Shown here in pieces: positions 18,536-25,283 of a DNA stretch of 64,000 nt (the first letter of the stretch is position 1; each line of letters begins with the position of its first letter). The notes beneath the pieces were generated by a model, which saw only the letters and a program-made list of their open reading frames with translations, had not been told where the DNA came from and did not search any database. The position numbers were made by a program, and so were the translations under genes. The DNA is taken from assembly GCA_030748735.1 (NCBI GenBank), contig JASMLK010000055.1, forward strand, positions 56,778-120,777, given 5' to 3'. The stretch is from Myxococcota bacterium. GTDB taxonomy: Bacteria > Myxococcota_A > UBA9160 > UBA4427.

Positions 18536-18719
18536 CTAGCCCGGATTATTCACGAACATCCGTAGCGAGACGGTGCAGATTCGTGCTCTGGCAAGAGAAA
18601 TCGGCGTTCCGCCGCGCAGACGTGGTTCACCCCACGTCGAGCAGCGAGACGTCGATTTCTCTTGCCAGAGTGCGGAGATGTGCCGTCGCAGTAGGATGTT
18701 CATGAATAATGCGGGCTAG
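18536..18719. mobile_element. 184-bp foldback (MITE-like) element without a gene
   Basis: Both ends read inward CTAGCCCG, then ATTATTCA and GAACATCC, giving terminal inverted repeats of about 26 bases (18536-18562 and 18693-18719). Inside lies a second perfect 18-bp inverted repeat starting CTCTGGCAAGAG (18586-18603 against 18653-18670). A small central hairpin is at 18620-18637 (ACGTGG/CCACGT). No frame codes for a transposase. The terminal CTAG on each side may be a target duplication. Related solitary arms lie at 8921 and 47382. The closest general idea is a non-autonomous element moved by a transposase elsewhere; the family is not identified. Confidence 0.75.
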
Positions 18720-18886
18720 AGGCCCGAGACGCCCGTCTCGCAACCGCCACCCGACGCTGCACGACGCCAACACCCCCGCGTGCTAGCTTGCGCCTCCACC
18801 CAGCGCACAGTCCCCAATTGGCGCACCAGGCCAGCTGGGAGACACCTCGCGCACATCGCGACCCCACGCGTTCCAGTGAGACCTCG

Positions 18887-19693
18887 ATGCCGATTCTGAT
18901 CAAGCGCTACGCGAACCGGAAGCTCTACAACACAGCGTCGAGTCGCTACATCACGCTGAAGGGCATTTCCGAATTGCTCGACGAGGGCGAAGAAGTCCGC
19001 GTGATCGACAACGAAACCGGCGAAGACATCACGTCGGTTGCGCTGTCGCAGATCCTCGTCGACTCGACGCGTTCGAAGGGTGACCCCTCGCCATCGCTCC
19101 TGTCCCAGATCATGGAGCGCGGCGGTGACGTGCTCTACGACGTGCTGAAGAAAGGCGTCGACGACGCCACCGACAACTTCGACGAAATCCAGGATCGCTT
19201 TCGACGCATCATCGGCAGCGACGGCGAGCAAAAGCGAAGCACGGACCGCCGTCGGGACTACGACGATCCCTACGACGACGACGACGACGAAGAAGAAGAA
19301 GATTACGAACGAGACACCGAACGCGCCGACCCGAGCCGATCGCCCTTCGCGGCCCGAGCGCGCGGAACACGCGAGCGGGGCAGCGCGGAAAGCGACCGCA
19401 GTAGCAGCGCGCGCCGCCGCACCGAAACCACGCGCCGCGGTGCTCGCGACCGGCGCGGCCTGGGCGATTGGATCGCCTACGCGTCTCCCGACTTCGACAG
19501 CGCCATCCAGAACGCCGTCGAGCGCGTGTTCAAGGTGCTCGACCTCCCCCGCCGCAAGGACGTGGACGCGCTGAACGAAAACCTCGAACGGGTTGCCCAG
19601 GCGCTCGAAGAACTACAAAACGCGCTCGCACCCGACGAAAGCGGTGCGGTCGACGGCGCCGTCGACGAAGAACCCGTCGAAACGCACGAATAG
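18887..19693 (+). CDS. phaR: PhaR-like polyhydroxyalkanoate regulator fused to a phasin-like tail
   Basis: I set the start at 18887, where the conserved MPILIKRYANRKLYNT begins. The first ~60 residues are the PHB/PHA accumulation regulator DNA-binding domain, and residues ~60-115 resemble the second PHB_acc domain (ALSQILVDSTRSKGDPSP...). A very acidic stretch (DDDDDEEEED) and an Arg/Ser-rich disordered part follow. The last ~70 residues form an amphipathic helix pair (FDSAIQNAVERVFKVLDLP, VDALNENLERVAQALEELQ) like granule-associated phasins. PhaR proteins sense PHA granules and repress phasin genes. No phaC is in the window. The stop TAG sits in an inverted repeat shared with the convergent gene. 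Confidence 0.82.
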   Translation: MPILIKRYANRKLYNTASSRYITLKGISELLDEGEEVRVIDNETGEDITSVALSQILVDSTRSKGDPSPSLLSQIMERGGDVLYDVLKKGVDDATDNFDEIQDRFRRIIGSDGEQKRSTDRRRDYDDPYDDDDDEEEEDYERDTERADPSRSPFAARARGTRERGSAESDRSSSARRRTETTRRGARDRRGLGDWIAYASPDFDSAIQNAVERVFKVLDLPRRKDVDALNENLERVAQALEELQNALAPDESGAVDGAVDEEPVETHE

Positions 19694-19719
19694 CCCGTAC
19701 AGCGGCTTCGACCGGGCTA
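19691..19719. terminator. Inverted repeat spanning two convergent stop codons
   Basis: TAGCCCG at 19691-19697 pairs with CGGGCTA at 19713-19719. The TAG of the phaR-like gene is the first three bases, and the TAG (CTA on +) of the convergent acyltransferase is the last three. It could act as a bidirectional terminator. The arms share TAGCCCG with the ends of the foldback element. Confidence 0.5.
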
Positions 19720-20727
19720 GAGCCAGGTCGAAGAACGGGCGTCGAGCCCCTGCTCGACGAGTCCCTTCACGCCGTCGTGCAGCGTATCGGCCACCTCTGC
19801 GACCGTTCCCCCTTCGACCGGCTCACCGAAAGTGATGACCCAACGCGACGGCAGCGGCAGCAGGCCGAGCGGCCCGAGTAGCGGGAAGGTCGGGGTCATG
19901 GGCAGGATCGGGATGTCGATCTCGCGGGCGACCAGGCGCGAGAGCACGCGCGCGTCGCCGAGGCGCGGGACCGCCTCTTCTGCGCCGACGACGCCGACGG
20001 GCACGATCCGCATGCCACGTTCGAGGGCGGCTTCGATCACGTCGAGGGATTCGAACGACCCGACGCGGTAACGCTCGCGAAACGAATGCAGCACACCGCG
20101 CGCACCTTCGGGAAAGTGCACCACCGAATGCCCCTGGCCCGCGAGGTCGTTGAAGTTCTCGGTCGACGCGCGCACGCCGCCGACCCGCGCGAACTGCGCC
20201 TGGGCAAACGGCAGGCGCAAGACCTCGTCCTCGACCAGGAAGCGCGGCCGTGCGTTGTCGTCGAACAAACGGCTCGCAGCGTGCGAGAGCATCATGCCGT
20301 CCCACGGCAGCACACCGGCGCGATTCGCGACCAGCAGCACGGGACCGCGCGACGGGAGGTTCCAATCCGCGCGCAGTTCCACCCGCCAATAACGGTCGAA
20401 CAGGAAGTCGAGCAGCGGGAGCAGGCGTTCGACGAAGTCGGCCTGCAAGCCGAAGTCGTCCACCTGCGGGTCACTTTCGGTCATGCCGAGAGTACCGATC
20501 CGCGTGCGCAGTTCGTCGAACAGCGACTTCCAGTCGCCACCGCTTTCGGCTTCACGCTGCGGCTGAAGCGTGCGGCGCTGTTGGGTCCGGATCTCGCCGA
20601 CCAGGCCGTTGGCCGCGTTGCGCAGACGTTGCACCGCGTCCCGCGGAAGCGCGCGCGTCGAACCCTCTCGAGACTCGTCTCGTCTGGTCATGCACGCGCC
20701 GCCGTCTGCATCGTCATCATCCTGCAT
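19717..20727 (-). CDS. Phospholipid/glycerol acyltransferase (PlsC-like fold)
   Basis: A 336-residue member of the lysophospholipid/1-acylglycerol-3-phosphate acyltransferase superfamily. The N-terminal ~100 residues are helical and family-specific. The core follows: 'PVLLVANRAGVLPWDG' at the catalytic block, 'FLVEDEVLRLPFAQAQFARVGGV', the substrate block 'VHFPEGARG' and 'IVPVGVVGAEEAVP'. The catalytic block, usually NH(S)GVLPWD in this subgroup, has Arg in place of His. Start 20727 is preceded by AAGGA; 20691 is an alternative. It follows the SDR gene by 34 bases, so the two are likely co-transcribed. Confidence 0.8.
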   Translation of the reverse strand: MQDDDDADGGACMTRRDESREGSTRALPRDAVQRLRNAANGLVGEIRTQQRRTLQPQREAESGGDWKSLFDELRTRIGTLGMTESDPQVDDFGLQADFVERLLPLLDFLFDRYWRVELRADWNLPSRGPVLLVANRAGVLPWDGMMLSHAASRLFDDNARPRFLVEDEVLRLPFAQAQFARVGGVRASTENFNDLAGQGHSVVHFPEGARGVLHSFRERYRVGSFESLDVIEAALERGMRIVPVGVVGAEEAVPRLGDARVLSRLVAREIDIPILPMTPTFPLLGPLGLLPLPSRWVITFGEPVEGGTVAEVADTLHDGVKGLVEQGLDARSSTWL

Positions 20728-20761
20728 TCCTTCGCTTCGGTTCGCGCGTCGAGGTCGGGGT

Positions 20762-21748
20762 TCAACGGGTTCGAGGTTCGTCGAAGCGACGTGCACCCAC
20801 CATCGCAATCCAGGCTTCGCGACTGGTGTAGGTCGGCGGACCAAAAGCCTCGCGCGCCCGTGCACCGGAAGCCACCCACATGTATTTCAGATAGTCGAAG
20901 AAGCCCTCGGCGTGATCGTCCGATGCCAGCGCAACGGGCGAGCCCGTCGTCGCAGCGAGCACCCAGCGCGGGAGCCGGACATTCACCTTGCCCGCCAGGC
21001 CCAGGTAGCCCGAAAGCGGGAGGACGCCCTCCCCTACGAGATTGAACACCCCCGGGTGCGACTCGACCACCGAGGCTTCGAGGGCGTCCAGCACGTCGTC
21101 TTCGTGCACGAACTGAAGCAGCGGGTCGCTGCCGAGTACCGTCGGCACCCATTCGGATTCGAAGTAACGCACCATCGGATCGAGATAGCTCGGTCCCATG
21201 ATCCAGCACGGGCGAAGCACGGTGATCGCGGGGCCATCCGGCCGTTCGCGCAACTCGGCGAGTAGGCGTTCCACCTGCACCCGGTGGTCCACCCAGTGGG
21301 CGCGTGGATGGCCGTGCAACTCGGCGTCTTCCGAAAGATGGTGCGGGTTCTCGAAACGCGCGCCGTACACCTGGGTGCTCGACAGGACCACGAGGCGTGG
21401 AACACCCGAACGGGTGCACGCTTCGATCAAGCATCGACTGCCGCCCACTTCGAGTTCGTGGTCCGCGCGCTGGTCGCGCGTCGGCACCTCGCGAAACGCC
21501 AGGTGTACGACGGTGTCGATCTGGTGCTTCGAAATCACTTCGACCAGTTCGCTTTCGGCACCGCTGCGCGCGATGTCGACGCGATGAACCTCCACCCCGG
21601 GAAGGCGGTACGGTGACGGCTCGACCGCAACGCCGTGCACGACGATGTCGTCGCGATTTCGGCAGCGCTCGGCCAGCCGACGCCCGAAGTGCGTCTCGCT
21701 GCCGACGACGAGTATGTGGCGCTTGTCCAAGACGGTCCGATCTCCCAC
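20762..21748 (-). CDS. NAD-dependent epimerase/dehydratase-fold protein (atypical SDR)
   Basis: A 328-residue extended-SDR fold protein with a GTG start. The nucleotide-binding loop reads VVGSETHFGRRLA instead of GxxGxxG. The active-site Tyr-x-x-x-Lys is replaced: the aligned segment AHWVDHRVQVERLL has Trp and Arg there. The Ser-containing strand 'LVVLSSTQVYGA' and the substrate-side 'LRPCWIMGP' and 'FVHEDDV' motifs remain. It is therefore more likely a binding/regulatory member than a classical epimerase, an inference from missing residues. It is upstream of, and probably co-transcribed with, the acyltransferase. Confidence 0.82.
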   Translation of the reverse strand: MGDRTVLDKRHILVVGSETHFGRRLAERCRNRDDIVVHGVAVEPSPYRLPGVEVHRVDIARSGAESELVEVISKHQIDTVVHLAFREVPTRDQRADHELEVGGSRCLIEACTRSGVPRLVVLSSTQVYGARFENPHHLSEDAELHGHPRAHWVDHRVQVERLLAELRERPDGPAITVLRPCWIMGPSYLDPMVRYFESEWVPTVLGSDPLLQFVHEDDVLDALEASVVESHPGVFNLVGEGVLPLSGYLGLAGKVNVRLPRWVLAATTGSPVALASDDHAEGFFDYLKYMWVASGARAREAFGPPTYTSREAWIAMVGARRFDEPRTR

Positions 21749-21865
21749 CCGTGGCGCAAAGGTGGTTTTGGGTGGCGTTCAGTGGGCTCAACCAGGTTGT
21801 ACGCGAACGCGGTCCTGCTCGCCCGCGTTCGCTGCACTTCTCGCCGTCGGATACCATCGCACGCC

Positions 21866-22939
21866 ATGACCACGACCCGGCGCATGCACGTCGTCGAAGA
21901 TCCGCGCTTCCGAGACCACCAGGGACCGGAGGGGCATCCCGAGTCACCAGCGCGCCTGCTCGCTGTCGGCGAAGCGCTCACCCAGTGGCGCGAGCACGCA
22001 CCCGGTACCCTCGAATCAGTCGCTCCCCGGGCCGCGAGCGACGCCGAGATCCTCGCCGTCCACACCGAGGACCACCTCCGCGGGGTCGAAGCCGGCGTAA
22101 AGCGGGCTCCCGGCAACCTCGATCCCGACACCTTCGTTTCTCCCGCGAGCTACGACGTGGCACGCCTGGCCGCCGGGTCATGCGTCGATGTCGCCCTACG
22201 CATCGCAAACGGCGAAGCCCAGCAGGCCTTTGCGGCCCTGCGCCCACCGGGCCACCACGCCGAAGCGGACCGGGCCATGGGGTTCTGCCTGTTCAACGGG
22301 GTCGCGATCGCGGCGCGGGCCCTGCAGCAGCAGGCCGGAATCGACCGGATCCTCGTCCTCGACTGGGACGTCCACCACGGAAATGGCACCCAGCACAGTT
22401 TCGAGGGGGACAAAGACGTCCTGTACGTGTCCACCCATCAATTCCCGTTCTACCCGGGTACGGGGGCCGTGGGCGAGACCGGCACTGGCATGGGAATTGG
22501 CGCCACCTTGAACATTCCCATGCCACCCGGCTGCGGCGACTACGAATACATCGCCGTTTTTCAGCACCTCTTCGCGCCGGCCGCCCTCGAATTCGACCCC
22601 GATTTCATCCTCGTTTCGTGCGGCTTCGACGCCCACGAAAGCGATCCCCTCGGCTCCATGGGGATCACCAGAACCGGCTATTTCGGCATGACCCAGATCG
22701 TGCGGGAAGTGGCTGAAACGGCCTGCAACGGGCGTCTCGCCTTCATTCTCGAAGGGGGCTATGCCGCCCAGGGCCTGGCGGAAGGCACCCTTTCGGTGCT
22801 CGAAGCCATGCTCCAGAACGAGCCCGAAAGCCTGCTTTCGAACCGGCTCGACGTCCCCGGCGGCAGCAACCTCGCCGACATCGTGCGCGCCGTCGCAGAT
22901 GTCCACGCAAGCAATTTTGCGGGCATCACTGCAGGCTGA
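21866..22939 (+). CDS. Histone deacetylase-fold hydrolase (acetoin utilisation/polyamine deacetylase type)
   Basis: A zinc-dependent deacetylase of 357 residues. 'LRPPGHHAE' provides the active-site His pair, 'VLDWDVHHGNGTQ' the Asp/His zinc ligands, 'VSTHQFPFYPGTG' the substrate rim and 'LVSCGFDAHESDPLG' the second Asp ligand; 'ILEGGY' near the end is also conserved. Bacterial relatives deacetylate acetylpolyamines, acetyl-lysine or small amides. I chose the ATG at 21866, since the upstream frame overlaps the divergent SDR promoter. It is monocistronic and followed by the 253-base regulatory gap of the dcw cluster. Confidence 0.94.
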   Translation: MTTTRRMHVVEDPRFRDHQGPEGHPESPARLLAVGEALTQWREHAPGTLESVAPRAASDAEILAVHTEDHLRGVEAGVKRAPGNLDPDTFVSPASYDVARLAAGSCVDVALRIANGEAQQAFAALRPPGHHAEADRAMGFCLFNGVAIAARALQQQAGIDRILVLDWDVHHGNGTQHSFEGDKDVLYVSTHQFPFYPGTGAVGETGTGMGIGATLNIPMPPGCGDYEYIAVFQHLFAPAALEFDPDFILVSCGFDAHESDPLGSMGITRTGYFGMTQIVREVAETACNGRLAFILEGGYAAQGLAEGTLSVLEAMLQNEPESLLSNRLDVPGGSNLADIVRAVADVHASNFAGITAG

Positions 22940-23054
22940 CGCACTCCAAATCACCATCAAAGAACGAAACTGACCGAATTTTGCGTGTGATTTGTTGCTT
23001 CCTGTGGCGTTCGCACGCCTGCATGCAAAGAAAATTGAGAAAAAGTGTATTTTG

Positions 23055-23094
23055 GTGGTGGATTGGGGTGCGAAGTGGGATGAAGTGGCATAAG
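23055..23094 (+). promoter_or_regulatory. MraZ-type operator: four decamer boxes
   Basis: Four head-to-tail 10-base units begin at 23055, 23065, 23075 and 23085: GTGGTGGATT, GGGGTGCGAA, GTGGGATGAA and GTGGCATAAG. MraZ of E. coli binds TGGGN direct repeats with 5-base spacers just upstream of its own gene, and the spacing here fits exactly. mraZ begins 98 bases downstream. I could not place a convincing -35/-10 pair in the gap 22940-23192. Confidence 0.72.
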
Positions 23095-23192
23095 TTGCTC
23101 GCCGTAGCACGGAGGTGGGGGCAAACGGCAGGCGGAGCAAGATCTGAGGCCGCCAGGGAAACGAAGCCGACAAAGCCGAGGGGCATCCAAGC

Positions 23193-23636
23193 ATGTTTCG
23201 CGGCCAGCATGTCCATACGATCGACAAGAAGGGCAGGCTGAGTATCCCGGCAGCATTCAGGAACGAGATCCTCCGGCGTAGCGAAAGGCCCCCGATTCTC
23301 ACGAACTACAAGAACTACCTGGCGCTCTATCCCTATGAGGATTGGTTGGTGATCGAGCAAAACCTGATGAGCAAATCGAAGCTCCAGCCGGAAGTTCAGG
23401 CGTACACGCGCTTCGTGATCTCGGGTTCGACCGAGTGCCCCATCGACAGCCAGGGACGAATTCTCGTGCCACCCGCACTGCGGGAGCACGCGCAGCTGGA
23501 AACAAAGGTGACGTTGGCAGGCGTCCTCGAATGCATCGAAATTTGGGATACCGACACCTTCAACGCATCGAAGCTCGAGACGGTCAACAATCTCGAGGAG
23601 ATTCAACGCTCGGTGGACGAAGCGCCAACGAGCTAG
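23193..23636 (+). CDS. mraZ: Transcriptional regulator/nucleoid-associated MraZ
   Basis: A 147-residue AbrB-like DNA-binding protein that forms rings and represses the division cluster it heads. Both SpoVT/AbrB-like repeats are visible: 'HTIDKKGRLSIPAAFRNEI' at the N-terminus and 'CPIDSQGRILVPPALREHA' about residue 80, each with the DxxGR signature. The decamer boxes just upstream are the expected autoregulatory site. It is separated from rsmH by 241 bases holding a hairpin and a tandem repeat. Confidence 0.97.
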   Translation: MFRGQHVHTIDKKGRLSIPAAFRNEILRRSERPPILTNYKNYLALYPYEDWLVIEQNLMSKSKLQPEVQAYTRFVISGSTECPIDSQGRILVPPALREHAQLETKVTLAGVLECIEIWDTDTFNASKLETVNNLEEIQRSVDEAPTS

Positions 23637-23654
23637 GGGGAGATTCGGTGGGGG

Positions 23655-23678
23655 ACAGGAAGAGCTTGCTCTTCCTGT
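23655..23678 (+). terminator. Hairpin between mraZ and rsmH (possible attenuator)
   Basis: ACAGGAAGAGC at 23655-23665 pairs perfectly with GCTCTTCCTGT at 23668-23678, a 10-11 bp stem with a very short loop, 18 bases after the mraZ stop. There is no U-tract, so it could stabilise or attenuate the mRNA rather than terminate fully. Confidence 0.5.
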
Positions 23679-23774
23679 AGAGAGGCTGGGTGTCCTGGCA
23701 AGCCATAGATGGACCGGCGTGGTTACTGGGGGGTACGCGCCGATTCGTAGGCAAGCCAGGGCCCCAGCACCTCT

Positions 23775-23808
23775 CTCCACACGCCGCAGCGCTCCACACG
23801 CCGCAGCG
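23775..23808. repeat. Perfect 17-bp tandem duplication upstream of rsmH
   Basis: CTCCACACGCCGCAGCG occurs at 23775-23791 and again immediately at 23792-23808. It lies in the untranslated leader between mraZ and rsmH, about 70 bases ahead of the rsmH start. Confidence 0.85.
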
Positions 23809-23877
23809 CCTCTCCTTTTAAGGGCCGCTTGCGTGCGGCGGTGGATTCCCGGCACGTACGGGAAGCAGGCGGCTGCT

Positions 23878-24873
23878 GTGACCCAGGATTTCCAACACTG
23901 CCCGGTCCTCGAGAGTGAAACCCTCGAACTCCTCCACCTGAAGCCCGGCGCCACGATCGTCGATGGCACCCTCGGTGGCGGCGGTCACGCCGAAGCGATT
24001 CTCGAGCGCACCGCCCCGGACGGTCGATTGATCGGCATCGATCTCGACTCCGAAGCGCGGGGCGCTGCGCGCACCCGCCTCGCCCGCTTTGGCGAACGCC
24101 TGCAGGTCGTCCCCGGTTCGTTCCGCGACCTCGACGACATCGTCGAACAGCTGGGCATGGGCCCTGTGGACGGCGTGCTGCTCGATCTCGGCGTTTCGTC
24201 GCATCAGCTCGATGCGAGTGAGCGCGGCTTTCGCTTTGCGCTCGAAAGCGCCGAAGACACGCCCCTCGACATGCGCATGGACCCCGGAGTCGGCAAGCCG
24301 GCGAGTGACCTGCTTCGCTCCGCGAGCGCCCGCGAGCTTCAGCTCTGGTTCCAGGAATACGGCGAGCTGCCCGGCAGCAAGCGCCTGGCGCGCGCGATCG
24401 TCGAAACGCGCAAACAAGACCCCATCCGCACCACCGCCGACCTGACCCGTGTGATCGAGCAGGCGGGCATCGGTCGCGGTCGCAAGCACAACCCCGCAAC
24501 TCTGGTCTTTCAGGCCCTTCGCATCGCGGTCAACGACGAGTTGACCGCCCTGCGCTGTGGCCTCGACGCTGCAATCCGGGTCCTCCGCCCAGGGGGCCGC
24601 CTGGTGGTGATCGCGTATCACTCACTGGAAGACCGCATCGTGAAGCAGACCCTGCGCGACGCCGCGAAGGGCTGCACGTGCCCGCCACGCACCCCCGTGT
24701 GCATCTGTGGCGGCGAGATCACTTTGCGCGTCATCACCAGGCGGCCCATCCAACCCAGCGAGGAGGAAGTGCGACGCAACCCGCGCGCACGCTCGGGTCG
24801 CTTGCGCGCTGCGGAACGCGTGAGCGCCGCGGACGATTCCCGACCTCGCCGCACGATCGGAGCTGCCGCATGA
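23878..24873 (+). CDS. rsmH: 16S rRNA (cytosine(1402)-N4)-methyltransferase RsmH (MraW)
   Basis: SAM-dependent methylation of C1402 in 16S rRNA. I chose the GTG at 23878, where the conserved 'HCPVLESETLELL' begins eight codons in; it gives 331 residues, and the open frame further upstream is untranslated leader. Motif I is 'IVDGTLGGGGHAEAIL'; 'GVLLDLGVSSHQLD' follows; 'FQALRIAVNDEL' and 'YHSLEDRIVK' are family signatures; the Cys-rich 'CTCPPRTPVCICGG' near the end is typical. The stop overlaps the ftsL start (ATGA). Confidence 0.96.
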   Translation: MTQDFQHCPVLESETLELLHLKPGATIVDGTLGGGGHAEAILERTAPDGRLIGIDLDSEARGAARTRLARFGERLQVVPGSFRDLDDIVEQLGMGPVDGVLLDLGVSSHQLDASERGFRFALESAEDTPLDMRMDPGVGKPASDLLRSASARELQLWFQEYGELPGSKRLARAIVETRKQDPIRTTADLTRVIEQAGIGRGRKHNPATLVFQALRIAVNDELTALRCGLDAAIRVLRPGGRLVVIAYHSLEDRIVKQTLRDAAKGCTCPPRTPVCICGGEITLRVITRRPIQPSEEEVRRNPRARSGRLRAAERVSAADDSRPRRTIGAAA

Positions 24874-25283
24874 GTGCACCGAGTCACTTCGGAAGTTGGC
24901 TGCGTGAGCTGCCCGGAACCGTGCGCGGACGACGCGAACCCAAGGGACGCCTCGACCTGATCGGTCTCGACATGGCGCCCCGGCGCAAGCGGGTACGCAA
25001 CACGACGCTCGTCCCGATCATCGGCGCGATCGTGGTCTGCGCGTTGGCGCTCGTGTGGTTGCGGATGGACGTGGTGCGCATGCGCTACGCCGCGGCCGAA
25101 GCGGTTGCGGAAGAGCGTGAGCTCCTCGATCGCAAGCGCAAGATCACCGTCGAACTCCTTCGCCTTCGCGAACCCACGCGACTGGCCGAGCAGGCGCGCA
25201 AGCTCGGCTTCGCGACGCCCGACCGGGTCATCCACCTTCCTGCGGCCGCCGGCCCCGTTGCCGTGGATGGAACCCGGCCATGA
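24870..25283 (+). CDS. ftsL: Cell division protein FtsL-like
   Basis: A small bitopic division protein that with FtsB/FtsQ activates FtsWI. It has 137 residues: a basic cytoplasmic stretch, one membrane segment (LVPIIGAIVVCALALVWLRM, residues ~47-66), then a coiled-coil (AEAVAEERELLDRKRKITVELLRLREP) ending in 'ARKLGFATPDRVIHLP', the typical FtsL end. Sequence identity in this family is low, so the call rests on size, topology and position between rsmH and ftsI. It overlaps both neighbours by four bases. Confidence 0.88.
   Translation: MSAPSHFGSWLRELPGTVRGRREPKGRLDLIGLDMAPRRKRVRNTTLVPIIGAIVVCALALVWLRMDVVRMRYAAAEAVAEERELLDRKRKITVELLRLREPTRLAEQARKLGFATPDRVIHLPAAAGPVAVDGTRP

Noticed and set aside
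19275..19310. Run of GAC/GAA codons as a possible microsatellite
   Set aside because: It is explained by an acidic linker inside the PhaR-like protein.
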